Assembly: GCA_029242935.1 (NCBI GenBank)
Contig: JAQWSX010000103.1
Span: 54,181 to 118,180 of the forward strand
Direction of reading: 5' to 3'
DNA length: 64,000 nucleotides
DNA from: Akkermansiaceae bacterium
GTDB taxonomy: Bacteria > Verrucomicrobiota > Verrucomicrobiia > Verrucomicrobiales > Akkermansiaceae
Shown: in pieces, positions 39,411-49,086 of the stretch
Layout of the letters: every line of letters starts with the position of its first letter
How positions within the stretch are numbered: position 1 is the stretch's first letter
Notes under the pieces: model-generated
The model's database searches: none
The model's input: only the letters and a program-made list of their open reading frames with translations
Told to the model about the DNA's origin: nothing
Position numbers and translations under genes: made by a program

Positions 39411-40136
39411 GTGCATCTTCTCATCGATAATTCAAACACCCGGACAAAATTCGCCCTCACCCTAAATGGCGAAATCTCTGAATGGCGCGCAATCATCCCA
39501 ACCTCAGACCTTTCCAAAAAATCCATCGAAGACGCACTACAAGGTCGGGATTTTCAAAAGGTAACCCTCTGCTCTGTCGTCCCCGACGCCACAGCTCTCA
39601 TAAGAACTATCATTGATCAACCCATTCACTTCATCTCGCATCACTCCAAGATGCCCATCACTATCGACTATCCCGATCCTTCCAAAATCGGCGCAGACCG
39701 TCTCGCCAACGCGTCAGCCGCCATCCTAAATCGCCAAGGCCCGGCGATCGTAATTGACTTCGGCACCGCTGTCACTTTTGACGTTATTTCAGAGGCCGGA
39801 TCCTATCTTGGTGGCGTCATCGCCCCCGGCACCGCCTCACTCCGCGATTATCTTCATCAAAAGACTGCCCTTCTTCCCGCCATTCGGCTTGAAGAACCAG
39901 GCTCCGCTATCGGACGCAGCACCGAAGAAGCCATGCAAATAGGGGCAGTCATTGGTTATCGGGGTCTCATTCGAGAAATCCTGAACAAAATCCGGGCGGA
40001 ACTTGGTGGAAACCCCACTATCTTTGCCACCGGAGGCGATGCCGAACTTATTGGCAAGGGAATTGCGGACATCGACATCATCGACCAAGACTTGACGATG
40101 AAGGGAATTCAAGCCATCGGAGCCTCGAATCACTGA
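39411..40136 (+). CDS. coaX: type III pantothenate kinase
   Basis: LLIDNSNTRTKFAL; IGADRLANASAAI; VIDFGTAVTFDVISEAGSYLGGVIAPG; FATGGDAELI. Confidence 0.92.
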   Translation: MHLLIDNSNTRTKFALTLNGEISEWRAIIPTSDLSKKSIEDALQGRDFQKVTLCSVVPDATALIRTIIDQPIHFISHHSKMPITIDYPDPSKIGADRLANASAAILNRQGPAIVIDFGTAVTFDVISEAGSYLGGVIAPGTASLRDYLHQKTALLPAIRLEEPGSAIGRSTEEAMQIGAVIGYRGLIREILNKIRAELGGNPTIFATGGDAELIGKGIADIDIIDQDLTMKGIQAIGASNH

Positions 40137-40193
40137 ATTTTTCAAGAAAGAGCGTTCTTTGCTCTCTCATTTCTTTTAACCTTCCCCAAACTT

Positions 40194-41147
40194 ATGAGCG
40201 ATCTCCCTTTGGCCATCGGCATTGACTTCGGCGGAACTTCGGTAAAAACCGGCGTCCTCTATCGTGGCAATCTTATCGAAGAAGCCCCGCGTATCGAAAC
40301 CCAGAACTTCGAAAGCGCTCATCCGCTTATTGAGCGCATTCATGAAACCATCAAAGATCTTCGCTCTAAACATCCCCGTATCGAAGCCATCGGTGTCGGG
40401 ATGCCCGGATTTGTCGATTTTCCCACGGGAATGGTTCACAATCTCACCAACGTAAAAGGTTGGCAGCGCATCTATCTCAAACGGGAGCTCAACCAGCTCT
40501 CCAATCTCCCTGTTACGGTCGAGAACGACGCCAATTGCATGGCATACGCCGAGTGGAAACGTGGCTCCGGCCGAGGGATGAATCACCTCGTCGCCCTTAC
40601 CCTAGGAACAGGAGTTGGGGGCGGGATTGTCGTCGATGGCCGCATGGTCCGCGGCGCCGATTTCGTCGCCGGCGAACTCGGACAAACCTCCATAGACTAC
40701 CAAGGACCCGACGGAGCCTATGGCAACCGCGGCTCGCTTGAAGACTATGTTGGAAATCAACAAATCACTGATCTAGCTCATGCTGCCTATTTTGAAGCTG
40801 GCAACCCTCGTGAAAGGTCTGAGTGCGACCCCGCCCATCTTTCCATCCTTGGCCAACAAGGCGATAAAATAGCCCTGAGCATCTGGGACAAAGTCGCCAA
40901 AATGCTCTCCACTTCCCTCATGAACTGCTGCTGGCTTCTTAACCCCGAGGCCATCATCCTCGGAGGCGGCGTCGCCAAGGCCGGCAGTTTGCTCTTTGAC
41001 CCGCTCGAAAAACACCTGCGTGCACAACTCAGCCCAGCCTTCAAAGAAAACCTGCGTCTTCTCCCAGCGCGCTTCGGCAATGAAGCCGGCATGGTCGGCG
41101 CAGCCACCCTTGCACTCGAAGAAGCCGGCTTCAACGTCGACGACTAA
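40194..41147 (+). CDS. ROK family sugar kinase (glucokinase-like)
   Basis: AIGIDFGGTSVKTGV; ENDANCMAYAEWKRGSGRGMNHLVALTLGTGVGGGIVVDG; EAIILGGGVAKAG. Confidence 0.92.
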   Translation: MSDLPLAIGIDFGGTSVKTGVLYRGNLIEEAPRIETQNFESAHPLIERIHETIKDLRSKHPRIEAIGVGMPGFVDFPTGMVHNLTNVKGWQRIYLKRELNQLSNLPVTVENDANCMAYAEWKRGSGRGMNHLVALTLGTGVGGGIVVDGRMVRGADFVAGELGQTSIDYQGPDGAYGNRGSLEDYVGNQQITDLAHAAYFEAGNPRERSECDPAHLSILGQQGDKIALSIWDKVAKMLSTSLMNCCWLLNPEAIILGGGVAKAGSLLFDPLEKHLRAQLSPAFKENLRLLPARFGNEAGMVGAATLALEEAGFNVDD

Positions 41148-41193
41148 AAACGACAGATCCTAGGCTTTATTCCAAGGGTAAAAAAACCGGATT

Positions 41194-41664
41194 TCAAAGA
41201 TCGATCTCGACCCAACTCCGACATCCCCCGTGCTTTTTTGAATAATCAAACCGGACCGGATCGTTCAGCTTCTCAACCTCCACGTAAGCTACGTGGATAC
41301 TCCCCGAAGCCATCCCCTTCCCTTCCCAGAAAAAGCGGTCCCTGATCGTGTCTTCAGTCCAAATATGCTGGTCAGCTAGAGCCGCCACTTCATTCCAATC
41401 AGTCAACGTCACCGCCTTTGTAACCTTCACTTTTGAATTGATCACCACCTCGTCACCGATCTCCCATTCCGGTTTCGCCACCACACTAGGGATCTTTACA
41501 TATTCACCCTGCGCATGGAAGCGCGTTGGAAATAGCACAAACTCATCGTGCGCAAAGGAAAACCCCTCGCGTCCTTCGTGAATCCCACCCTTGCGTAGAA
41601 TCAGAGACTGCCGTCCCTCCTCCAAGGCTTTACAGACAATATCCCATTCCTTGAAAGCAATCAC
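41194..41664 (-). CDS. DUF1802 family protein
   Basis: FKEWDIVCKALEEGRQSLILRKGGIHEGREGFSFAHDEFVLFPTRFHAQ typical of DUF1802. Confidence 0.78.
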   Translation of the reverse strand: MIAFKEWDIVCKALEEGRQSLILRKGGIHEGREGFSFAHDEFVLFPTRFHAQGEYVKIPSVVAKPEWEIGDEVVINSKVKVTKAVTLTDWNEVAALADQHIWTEDTIRDRFFWEGKGMASGSIHVAYVEVEKLNDPVRFDYSKKHGGCRSWVEIDL

Positions 41665-41947
41665 TCTAGTAAGAAAATCGACTTTCCACCTGATTGAAAC
41701 TCTAAAGTAAATTAGTCCCCAATTCTTTTAGGGCATGGAGTTAATCCGCAGAAAATGAGGAACACCAATTCGCACTCCTAAGTTAAAACTCATGAAACCA
41801 CTTGCCGCTGTTACCGTTAGAATCCGATCATTCTTGGGTAACTTAGTCAGTGACTCGACAGCCCTTAAAAGCTCATTTAGAAACAGAGACCTACTCCATT
41901 TTCGGGTTTAGGGTTTTAAAATCTTTCATTTCAGTCTTTGTTTCAGT

Positions 41948-43084
41948 GTGGCCGACACCAAAAGCTCTCTCATTTCTCTCGGGGATCTCACCCTTCGTGA
42001 CGGCGGACGCATTCCCTCTGCTCAACTTGCTTACGCCACCTGGGGAACTCTAAATGAGGGCCGCTCCAATGCTGTCCTCATTTTCCATGCCCTATCCGGA
42101 ACCCACCATGTCAGCGGAAATCATCCCGAAGCACCAGAGTCCTGCAACCTTTGGACCGAGGAACTACACGACGGTTGGTGGGACAACATAGTCGGCCCAG
42201 GTAAAGCGATCGATACCGATCGTTTTTTTGTGATCTGTGCCAATTATCTGGGCGGTTGCTACGGCTCCACCGGACCATCCAGCACCAATCCCGAAACCGG
42301 AAAAGTTTTTGGATCAACTTTCCCACACCTAAATGTCTCCGATCTCGTAGATGCTCAAATCCCGCTCTTAGATCACCTCAAGATTAGCAAACTTCACTCT
42401 GTCGTCGGCCCATCGGTCGGCGGCCTTTGCACTCTTACCTTTGCAACACGTCACCCCGAAAAAGTTAACCGTGTCATCGCCATCGCCAGCGGTTTTAAAA
42501 CCACCGTCTTAAACCGACTCATCCTCTTCGAACAAATTCTCGCCATTGAAAACGACAAGCATTTTAACGGTGGCGATTACTATGGATCCGAACACCCACG
42601 CATTGGTCTAGCGCTCGCGCGAATGATCTCGCATAAAACATTTGTCCATCTAGACACCTTCGAAAAACGCGCACGGCGCGACCTTCTTCACGAAGAAGAA
42701 ATGCTCTCATGGTATCAGGTTCGCGACACCTTCCAAAGTTATATGCTTCATCAGGGGAAGAAATTCACTGAGCGCTTTGATGCCAATACCTACCTTCGTA
42801 TCATAGACATGTGGTCACGTTACAACGCCGTTCTCGAGGGTGATGCGACTTCTCCCGAAGATCTCTTCACCCGCTGCAATGCTGCCGGACACAAATTCCT
42901 CATCTTCTCAATCGACTCGGATTTCTGTTTCTATCCTGAGGAACAGGCCGAGGTCGTCAAACACCTCGAAGAAGCCTCAGTGGATGCCGTTCACATCACA
43001 GTCCATTCCGCGAAGGGCCACGACTCCTTTCTCCTCGAACCCGAGCTCTACACTCCATACATACGCGAACTCTTGGCAGATTAA
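41948..43084 (+). CDS. metX: homoserine O-acetyltransferase (MetX-type)
   Basis: GTG start; LAYATWGTLNEGRSNAVLIFHALSGTHHV; ICANYLGGCYGSTGPSS; nucleophile motif GPSVGG. Confidence 0.87.
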   Translation: MADTKSSLISLGDLTLRDGGRIPSAQLAYATWGTLNEGRSNAVLIFHALSGTHHVSGNHPEAPESCNLWTEELHDGWWDNIVGPGKAIDTDRFFVICANYLGGCYGSTGPSSTNPETGKVFGSTFPHLNVSDLVDAQIPLLDHLKISKLHSVVGPSVGGLCTLTFATRHPEKVNRVIAIASGFKTTVLNRLILFEQILAIENDKHFNGGDYYGSEHPRIGLALARMISHKTFVHLDTFEKRARRDLLHEEEMLSWYQVRDTFQSYMLHQGKKFTERFDANTYLRIIDMWSRYNAVLEGDATSPEDLFTRCNAAGHKFLIFSIDSDFCFYPEEQAEVVKHLEEASVDAVHITVHSAKGHDSFLLEPELYTPYIRELLAD

Positions 43085-43215
43085 TTCAAGGCATATTAGC
43101 GACCTAATAATCCCAGTTCCTAGAAAGGTGACCTTGCGCAACAGGGCTCAGTGAATCATAAGCGGGACTTTCTATGATGCTAATGCGTCTGCAGACCGCC
43201 AAATGACGTCGCCTA

Positions 43216-44106
43216 TCATGAAACCGCGAACCTCACTGCCTTTGCCATCATACCATAAACTTCTTTACGCGAAATCTTCACCCCTGCCTCCCAGTCCTCC
43301 CACGAGACCACCTCCAATCGGTCCAAAGTTTTGCGCCCAATCATGGCCGGTAAAATCGTCCCAAAACGCATCCGTTTGCCATTCAACGATCTTGCATATC
43401 GCTCCGCCTGATCCAAACCCTCGCGAGCTTCCTTGATCCACCGTTGCCGTTCCCACAACAACTGCTCTCGTGTCCCTGCCCCCGGCAAATAACATCTCCC
43501 ATTCTTCTGATCCGCCGGCACATCCCGTAAGATATTAATTAACTGTAAGCTACGCCCATACGCCTGACCCCACCTCATCATCTCATCTTCTGAAGCCAGC
43601 GCAAAATCCCGCCCATTTCCAACGCCAATCTCCGTCCAAAACTCCCCCACACATCCAGCCACTTGATAGGTGTATGTTCTCAGCTCATCATCCGATTCCA
43701 AGCAGACCACCCCTTCGCCAGCAAAACGATCCAGATCCCAACATTGACCTGCAGTGATAATCCCAACCACTTTCCGAACCGAATCCTGCTGCCAATCCGG
43801 TAGCTTTTCCAGCGCTGCCAAACAATCACCCAGCCTCGACATCAAAACCTGTTCCCCCTCTGGGAGTCCGCCAACTTTGGGCATCTCAAAACACTTTCCT
43901 TGACTAACGAATTCCACAAACCCCGCCAACAAATCACGGCGTTCCTCAACTCCGAGTTCCCCCGCATCCGCAATCGTGTCACTCGCCCGAGCCAGCAAAT
44001 ACCCGACACTCGTTGGAGCCCGAAACCCCTTTGGTAAAAAACGCAAACTCAGATAAAAAGAACGGGATACATCCTTCAAAACCTTCCGACTTAATTCCCC
44101 GTTCAT
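43216..44106 (-). CDS. squalene/phytoene synthase family protein
   Basis: SRSFYLSLRFLP; LLARASDTIADAGE (DxxxD); LINILRDVPADQKNGRCYLP (second DxxxD). ATG at 44106 preferred over TTG at 44154. Confidence 0.88.
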   Translation of the reverse strand: MNGELSRKVLKDVSRSFYLSLRFLPKGFRAPTSVGYLLARASDTIADAGELGVEERRDLLAGFVEFVSQGKCFEMPKVGGLPEGEQVLMSRLGDCLAALEKLPDWQQDSVRKVVGIITAGQCWDLDRFAGEGVVCLESDDELRTYTYQVAGCVGEFWTEIGVGNGRDFALASEDEMMRWGQAYGRSLQLINILRDVPADQKNGRCYLPGAGTREQLLWERQRWIKEAREGLDQAERYARSLNGKRMRFGTILPAMIGRKTLDRLEVVSWEDWEAGVKISRKEVYGMMAKAVRFAVS

Positions 44107-44153
44107 TTCTCCTTCCCACTTCTCCCAGTTCAGCGTTGAGAGTTCAATGTTCA

Positions 44154-45254
44154 ATGTTCAATCTTCCACGAGTGCACCTTTACCTCCACATCCCTTTCTG
44201 CCATCGGATCTGCCCCTACTGCTCATTCTACAAGCACACCCCCGGAAAAACCGACCTTGGAGCCTTTGTCGACGCCGTTCTAGCAGAAGCCCAGTTCGCA
44301 TCACAAAAAAACCTTCCCCCTCTCAAAACGATCTACTTCGGCGGCGGAACGCCCTCTATGCTCTCTCCCACCCACCTCCGACGCCTCTTCACCGACCTTC
44401 GTGAAACCCTTGACTTCTCCGCCATCGAGGAAGTCACACTTGAAGCCAACCCGGCAACCTTCACCTCCCGAACTGCCCGGCTTTACCAAGATCTTGGCGT
44501 CACCCGGGTTTCCCTAGGCGTTCAGTCCTTTCTTGGCACACATCTCAAAACTCTCGGCCGCGAACACTCACCTATGCAAGCTATCACCTCGGTCCACCTC
44601 CTTCGCGAAGCCTCCGACCTCGAGGTCAATATCGACCTCATTTTCTCTGTCCCAGGCCAATCACTTCTCGATTGGGAAGACACTCTCACACAAGCCCTCG
44701 CCCTACAATCCGACCATATTTCCGCCTATAATCTTACCTATGAAGAGGACACCGCTTTCTTCGAAAAATTTCAAACTGGCGACTACCACGACGACCCTGA
44801 TCTAAACGCTGAAATGTTTTCGCTCGGTGAAGAAATCCTAACCTCCGCTGGCTACGAACATTACGAAACCTCCAACTATGCTCTCCCCGGGAAACGTTCC
44901 CACCACAACCAAGGATACTGGATCGGCAACGACTATCTCGGCCTCGGTCCCTCCGCTGTCTCCACCCTAAACCGAACTCGATACCAGAACGTTTGTGACA
45001 CCCCTGAATATCTAAAGCGAATTGCCTCGATTGGCCACGCTCAAGAAACAATTGAAATTCTAGATGACGAAGCCTGGCGCCTCGAGCGTATCGCCCTCCA
45101 GCTCCGAACCACGGAAGGCCTCCCTATCGAATACCTCTCGCCTAGCACCAACCTCGATTCCATCAACCACCTTGTCAGAAAAACAAGAACCCACCTCCAA
45201 CTCATCAACGACGGACCTCTCCTCGTCGACTCTATCGCAGCAGAACTTGCGTGA
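44154..45254 (+). CDS. hemW: radical SAM heme chaperone HemW (CPO-like)
   Basis: LYLHIPFCHRICPYCSFYKH (CxxxCxxC); TIYFGGGTPSML; VSLGVQSF; HHNQGYWIGNDYLGLGPSA. Confidence 0.92.
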   Translation: MFNLPRVHLYLHIPFCHRICPYCSFYKHTPGKTDLGAFVDAVLAEAQFASQKNLPPLKTIYFGGGTPSMLSPTHLRRLFTDLRETLDFSAIEEVTLEANPATFTSRTARLYQDLGVTRVSLGVQSFLGTHLKTLGREHSPMQAITSVHLLREASDLEVNIDLIFSVPGQSLLDWEDTLTQALALQSDHISAYNLTYEEDTAFFEKFQTGDYHDDPDLNAEMFSLGEEILTSAGYEHYETSNYALPGKRSHHNQGYWIGNDYLGLGPSAVSTLNRTRYQNVCDTPEYLKRIASIGHAQETIEILDDEAWRLERIALQLRTTEGLPIEYLSPSTNLDSINHLVRKTRTHLQLINDGPLLVDSIAAELA

Positions 45255-45332
45255 TAAAATACGCTAATTGGCGCAACTTCCAAAATTTTATGGTTCCCGA
45301 ACCTAAACTCCTAGAATGCCCATCCAAAGCAC

Positions 45333-46574
45333 CTACTTTTGAATTTCCCTTTGCACCTCCTCGGTCAGTCCGCTCTCCTGCAGCCACTGACGTCCCTCTT
45401 CACCACTTTGCTTCATTAATGCTCTACCCGCACGAATTATCGCAGCCCTCCGCGCCTCGCTGCCTTGAATCTCGTCAGCCCACGCAATCGCTGAGTGCGG
45501 GTCATCTCCAGAAATTCGCGCCGAAAACGCCTCAATGGCTGCATCTCGCTCGCTCGTATAAGACATCCCGTTTAAAAACTCATACACCGCGTCAGGATCC
45601 TGCCCTGTCCATTCTAGGACAACCTCTCCGATACTAGCATTCTTACCCTGTCCATCCGGAAGCTTCCGGGCCCACTCCAAACAGGCGATCGGATCCTCAT
45701 GCGCCCACTTTCCCGCGACGATTTTTTTGATTCGCACTCCCTCTTCTCCTTCCAAAGTCGCTGCCCAATTCGCGGCTTCTTTTGGCTCCCTTTTAACAAA
45801 TTCTCCCGTCACTTCCATTAACGTCTCGTCCCTCACTTTGCCTTCCGGTAACTCAAGCGCCCATGCCGCCGTCCGCGGCAAGGTCTCCACTTCTAGCATC
45901 TTCTCTTTCACCACTCCCAACATCTCCCCAGCGCGCTCGTCTTTAGCCTCAAGCTTTCTTACCGCGAAATCGGTTGCAAATACCAAATCCGAACTCGCCA
46001 ATCCCTTCAGCATTCCAAAGGTAACATCCCTACACCTTCTCCGATCTGCCTCTAAGGAATCATACCAAGACAAGGCACCCACCGGATCTATGCTTGCCCA
46101 ACCAGTCATTGTTGCGGCCATATCTTTCTCCTTCGTGTCTGCCCCAATTTCAACCGCTTCCACTCCTGACATCGCCCCCCAAGCAAAATGAAAATCCCGA
46201 AACTCCGGACTTTCTTCCGAAAAATGCACAATCTGCTCCCTGACCAACATTGCATTTTCCTCATTCATTCCTTCTAGGAGCCGCCCCAAGGCCGCTCGTC
46301 GTCGCAATGGATTTAATTCCCAGCGCAATCTCTTTCCCACCTCGATAATTTCATTTCGACCCATTCTTTTTTGTCCCACTCCTGTCCCCAATGATTTTCC
46401 AGTGGTTCGACGATCTTTTCCAGCGCGCTCGAAGTCCACCCCCCGAGCTGTTCTCTGTGCCGCTCCAAAATCAGTGGCTCTTCCATCTTCCCCACCGTCA
46501 CCTAAAACCCAAACTCCTAACACCCCGAATCCAATCACCCCAACTCCCGCAAATACTATCGATTTTGATAACAT
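45333..46574 (-). CDS. secreted/membrane-anchored repeat protein of unknown function
   Basis: N-terminal TM/signal; successive helical units containing (D/E)PxxAxxWxxxL (WASIDPVGALSWYDSL, VKREPKEAANWAATL, WAHEDPIACLEWARKL, SGDDPHSAIAWADEI). Confidence 0.7.
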   Translation of the reverse strand: MLSKSIVFAGVGVIGFGVLGVWVLGDGGEDGRATDFGAAQRTARGVDFERAGKDRRTTGKSLGTGVGQKRMGRNEIIEVGKRLRWELNPLRRRAALGRLLEGMNEENAMLVREQIVHFSEESPEFRDFHFAWGAMSGVEAVEIGADTKEKDMAATMTGWASIDPVGALSWYDSLEADRRRCRDVTFGMLKGLASSDLVFATDFAVRKLEAKDERAGEMLGVVKEKMLEVETLPRTAAWALELPEGKVRDETLMEVTGEFVKREPKEAANWAATLEGEEGVRIKKIVAGKWAHEDPIACLEWARKLPDGQGKNASIGEVVLEWTGQDPDAVYEFLNGMSYTSERDAAIEAFSARISGDDPHSAIAWADEIQGSEARRAAIIRAGRALMKQSGEEGRQWLQESGLTEEVQREIQK

Positions 46575-46710
46575 TTAAGACATACGAAATAAAACCTCAC
46601 ATTTTATCATTCCGATTCCATCATCCATCTTTCTCGATTCCCAAGATAGCATGAAATGCGGATCTGAAAGAGTAACACTCCAAGTTTGGTATCAAAACTA
46701 TCGTCCTAAG

Positions 46711-49083
46711 ATGAGATTCCCGACCTACCAAATCATACTCTTCCACTTCCTCTACCTGCCTGTCTCGGCTGCGATTAATTTCGAGGAGCAGGTCAGGCCC
46801 ATCCTCGCAAAGCACTGTTTCAAGTGCCACGGCGAAAAGAAGCAAAAAGGCGACTTTCGGCTCGATACCCTTTCCCACAATCTTCTCCAGAATCGCGCTG
46901 CTGCCGAAACTTGGCATGATGTCCGGGACGTTCTCAATCTTTCCGAAATGCCGCCAAAGAAAGAGGACCCGCTGCCCCCCGCAAAACTTAAAATACTGAC
47001 TTCCTGGATTACGCAGGAGATCGACGCCCTCGTTGCAACTCGAAAAGGCACTGACGGTCGCGTCGTTCTGCGACGCCTCAACAAAACCGATTACCAGAAC
47101 ACGATGCGCGACCTACTCGGTATCGAGATGGACTACGCCAAAAATCTCCCACCAGAAACTCCTTCGGAAGATGGCTTTCGTAATAACGGAGAGACACTCC
47201 AGATGTCGGACCTTCAGCTGGAATATTATCTAGAAGCCGCCCGCAAGGGACTAGCCAAAGCCATCGTCATCGGTTCACGACCCGATTTTTTTGAGAAGGA
47301 ATTCACAAAAACCGTGAATGACAAAAATCGGGGCAGCAACATTCTCGACAAGGATCAGCAATTTATCGCCAAACTTATGAATTACCCCGAAGATGGTGAA
47401 GTCCTGATCCGGGCGAAGGTAAGAGCACACTTTGCTGAAGGCCGCGGTTACCCTCAACTCCGCGCCGCTATAGGATACCGCGCCGATGTCCAAGCCCCCC
47501 GCGGATTTATTGCCCCGGTTGATATCACCTCCGAAGATTGGCACACCGTCGAGTTTCGAACACGCATTGAGAATTTCCCGCTCCCCAGCAAAACTCAAAG
47601 CAAGTTCCCTGGTCTCCTCCTATGGCTTGACAATGCCTATGCCGAAGGTCGCGATAAACCACTCAAAGCCCGGGGTAAGGGAAAGAAGCAAAGGGCTCTT
47701 AAAGGCCCTCTGACCTATCCACAAATTGAAGTTTCCTCAATGGAGTTCATTGGTCCCATCTTCGATGACTGGCCACCAGCCCACCATCAAGCAATACTTT
47801 TTCCATCTAACCAGCGCTCGAACGAAGAAGTCTATTCAAAAGCAGTGCTCCGTAACTTCATGAGCAAGGCCTTTCGCCGCCCTATTCGCGACGAGGAAAT
47901 CGTTCTCTACTCTCGGTTTTTTATGTCAGTCCGCCCAAAGATGAAAACCTTTGAGGAAGCAATTCGCGAGACTCTTGCGATGGTCCTAATTTCGCCTGAC
48001 TTCCTCTATCTCATAGAACCTTCCGGCTCTTCAAGACGCTCCATTAGCGACTGGGAGCTAGCCTCCCGCCTTTCCTATTTCCTCTGGAGCAGCATGCCCG
48101 ACAGACGCCTCTTTAGTCTTGCCAAAAAAGAAACTTTGGGGGATCCGAAAGTCCTACAAAAAGAAATTTCGCGAATGATCGCAGACAAACGTTCGTGGCA
48201 ATTCGTTGAGCAATTCGCGGACCAATGGCTCGACGTCGGAGCCCTCCAGCGTGTCGCTATCAATCCCAACTACTATCCAAAGTTTGACTCCGCCCTCAAA
48301 GCTTCGATGCGAGGCGAAACCATTCACTTCTTTGGTGAACTCTTCCAAGAGAACCTAAGCGCTCTCAATATCCTTGATTCCAATTTCACTATGTTGGATG
48401 AAGCACTCGCCAAGCACTACGGCCTCACCGGCCCCAAAGGCAGCCGCTTCGAGCGAGTCTCACTGAAAGCCGATGATCACCGCGGGGGCATTCTCGCCCA
48501 CGGTAGTGTTCTCCTAGGCAATTCCACCGGAGAAGATTCTCATCCTGTCAAACGTGCCGTCTGGATCCGCGATCGCCTCCTCGACGATCCCCCGTCCCCC
48601 CCTCCTCCCGATGTTCCAGGTCTCGATTCCACCGATCCAAATTTTGCCACACTCTCGGTTCGCGATCAACTTGCCGAGCACCGTAAGAAAGTTTCCTGTA
48701 ACGAGTGTCATCGCGGCATTGATCCGTGGGGAATCTCTCTCGAAAACTTTGGTGCCGACGGACTCTGGCGAAAGCAAATCCTCCGCAAAAAGGTGACAGG
48801 AAAAGGCATGATCAAGCTTCCCGTTCTCTCAGAAGCAACCCTGCCCGACGGCAAGGAGATCGACGGAATGAACAGCCTCAAAAAACATCTCCTCGAGCAC
48901 CGCCGCGACCAATTCGCCCGCGCCTTCACCACCAAGCTTCTCACCTATGCCCTTGGGCGTCGTCTTGAATTGGTCGATGAACAATCAGTGGATGAACTCA
49001 CCTCAAAGTTCATCGAATCAGAATACCGCATCAAAGATTTGATTCATCTGGTCGTGGCCAGCAAAATATTCCAAAGTAAATGA
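46711..49083 (+). CDS. PSCyt1/DUF1587/DUF1592/DUF1588/DUF1585 secreted cytochrome-like protein
   Basis: Signal peptide from ATG 46711; CxxCH in HCFKCHGEKKQKGDFRLDT; LRRLNKTDYQNTMRDLLGIE; AFRRPIRDEEI; second CxxCH in SCNECHRGIDPWGISLENF; FTTKLLTYALGRRLE. Confidence 0.92.
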   Translation: MRFPTYQIILFHFLYLPVSAAINFEEQVRPILAKHCFKCHGEKKQKGDFRLDTLSHNLLQNRAAAETWHDVRDVLNLSEMPPKKEDPLPPAKLKILTSWITQEIDALVATRKGTDGRVVLRRLNKTDYQNTMRDLLGIEMDYAKNLPPETPSEDGFRNNGETLQMSDLQLEYYLEAARKGLAKAIVIGSRPDFFEKEFTKTVNDKNRGSNILDKDQQFIAKLMNYPEDGEVLIRAKVRAHFAEGRGYPQLRAAIGYRADVQAPRGFIAPVDITSEDWHTVEFRTRIENFPLPSKTQSKFPGLLLWLDNAYAEGRDKPLKARGKGKKQRALKGPLTYPQIEVSSMEFIGPIFDDWPPAHHQAILFPSNQRSNEEVYSKAVLRNFMSKAFRRPIRDEEIVLYSRFFMSVRPKMKTFEEAIRETLAMVLISPDFLYLIEPSGSSRRSISDWELASRLSYFLWSSMPDRRLFSLAKKETLGDPKVLQKEISRMIADKRSWQFVEQFADQWLDVGALQRVAINPNYYPKFDSALKASMRGETIHFFGELFQENLSALNILDSNFTMLDEALAKHYGLTGPKGSRFERVSLKADDHRGGILAHGSVLLGNSTGEDSHPVKRAVWIRDRLLDDPPSPPPPDVPGLDSTDPNFATLSVRDQLAEHRKKVSCNECHRGIDPWGISLENFGADGLWRKQILRKKVTGKGMIKLPVLSEATLPDGKEIDGMNSLKKHLLEHRRDQFARAFTTKLLTYALGRRLELVDEQSVDELTSKFIESEYRIKDLIHLVVASKIFQSK

Positions 49084-49086
49084 ACC

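Noticed and set aside
41665-41947. Long leader upstream of metX considered as a SAM-type riboswitch
   Set aside because: I could not find a convincing SAM-I/SAM-II/SAM-IV core or a terminator/anti-terminator pair; a covariance-model search would be decisive.
44143-44163. TTCAATG x2 + TTCAATC 7-bp tandem repeat over the hemW start, considered as a phase-variation switch
   Set aside because: The ATG adjacent to the last unit stays in frame with hemW if a unit is gained or lost, so slippage would not switch the frame; probably incidental.
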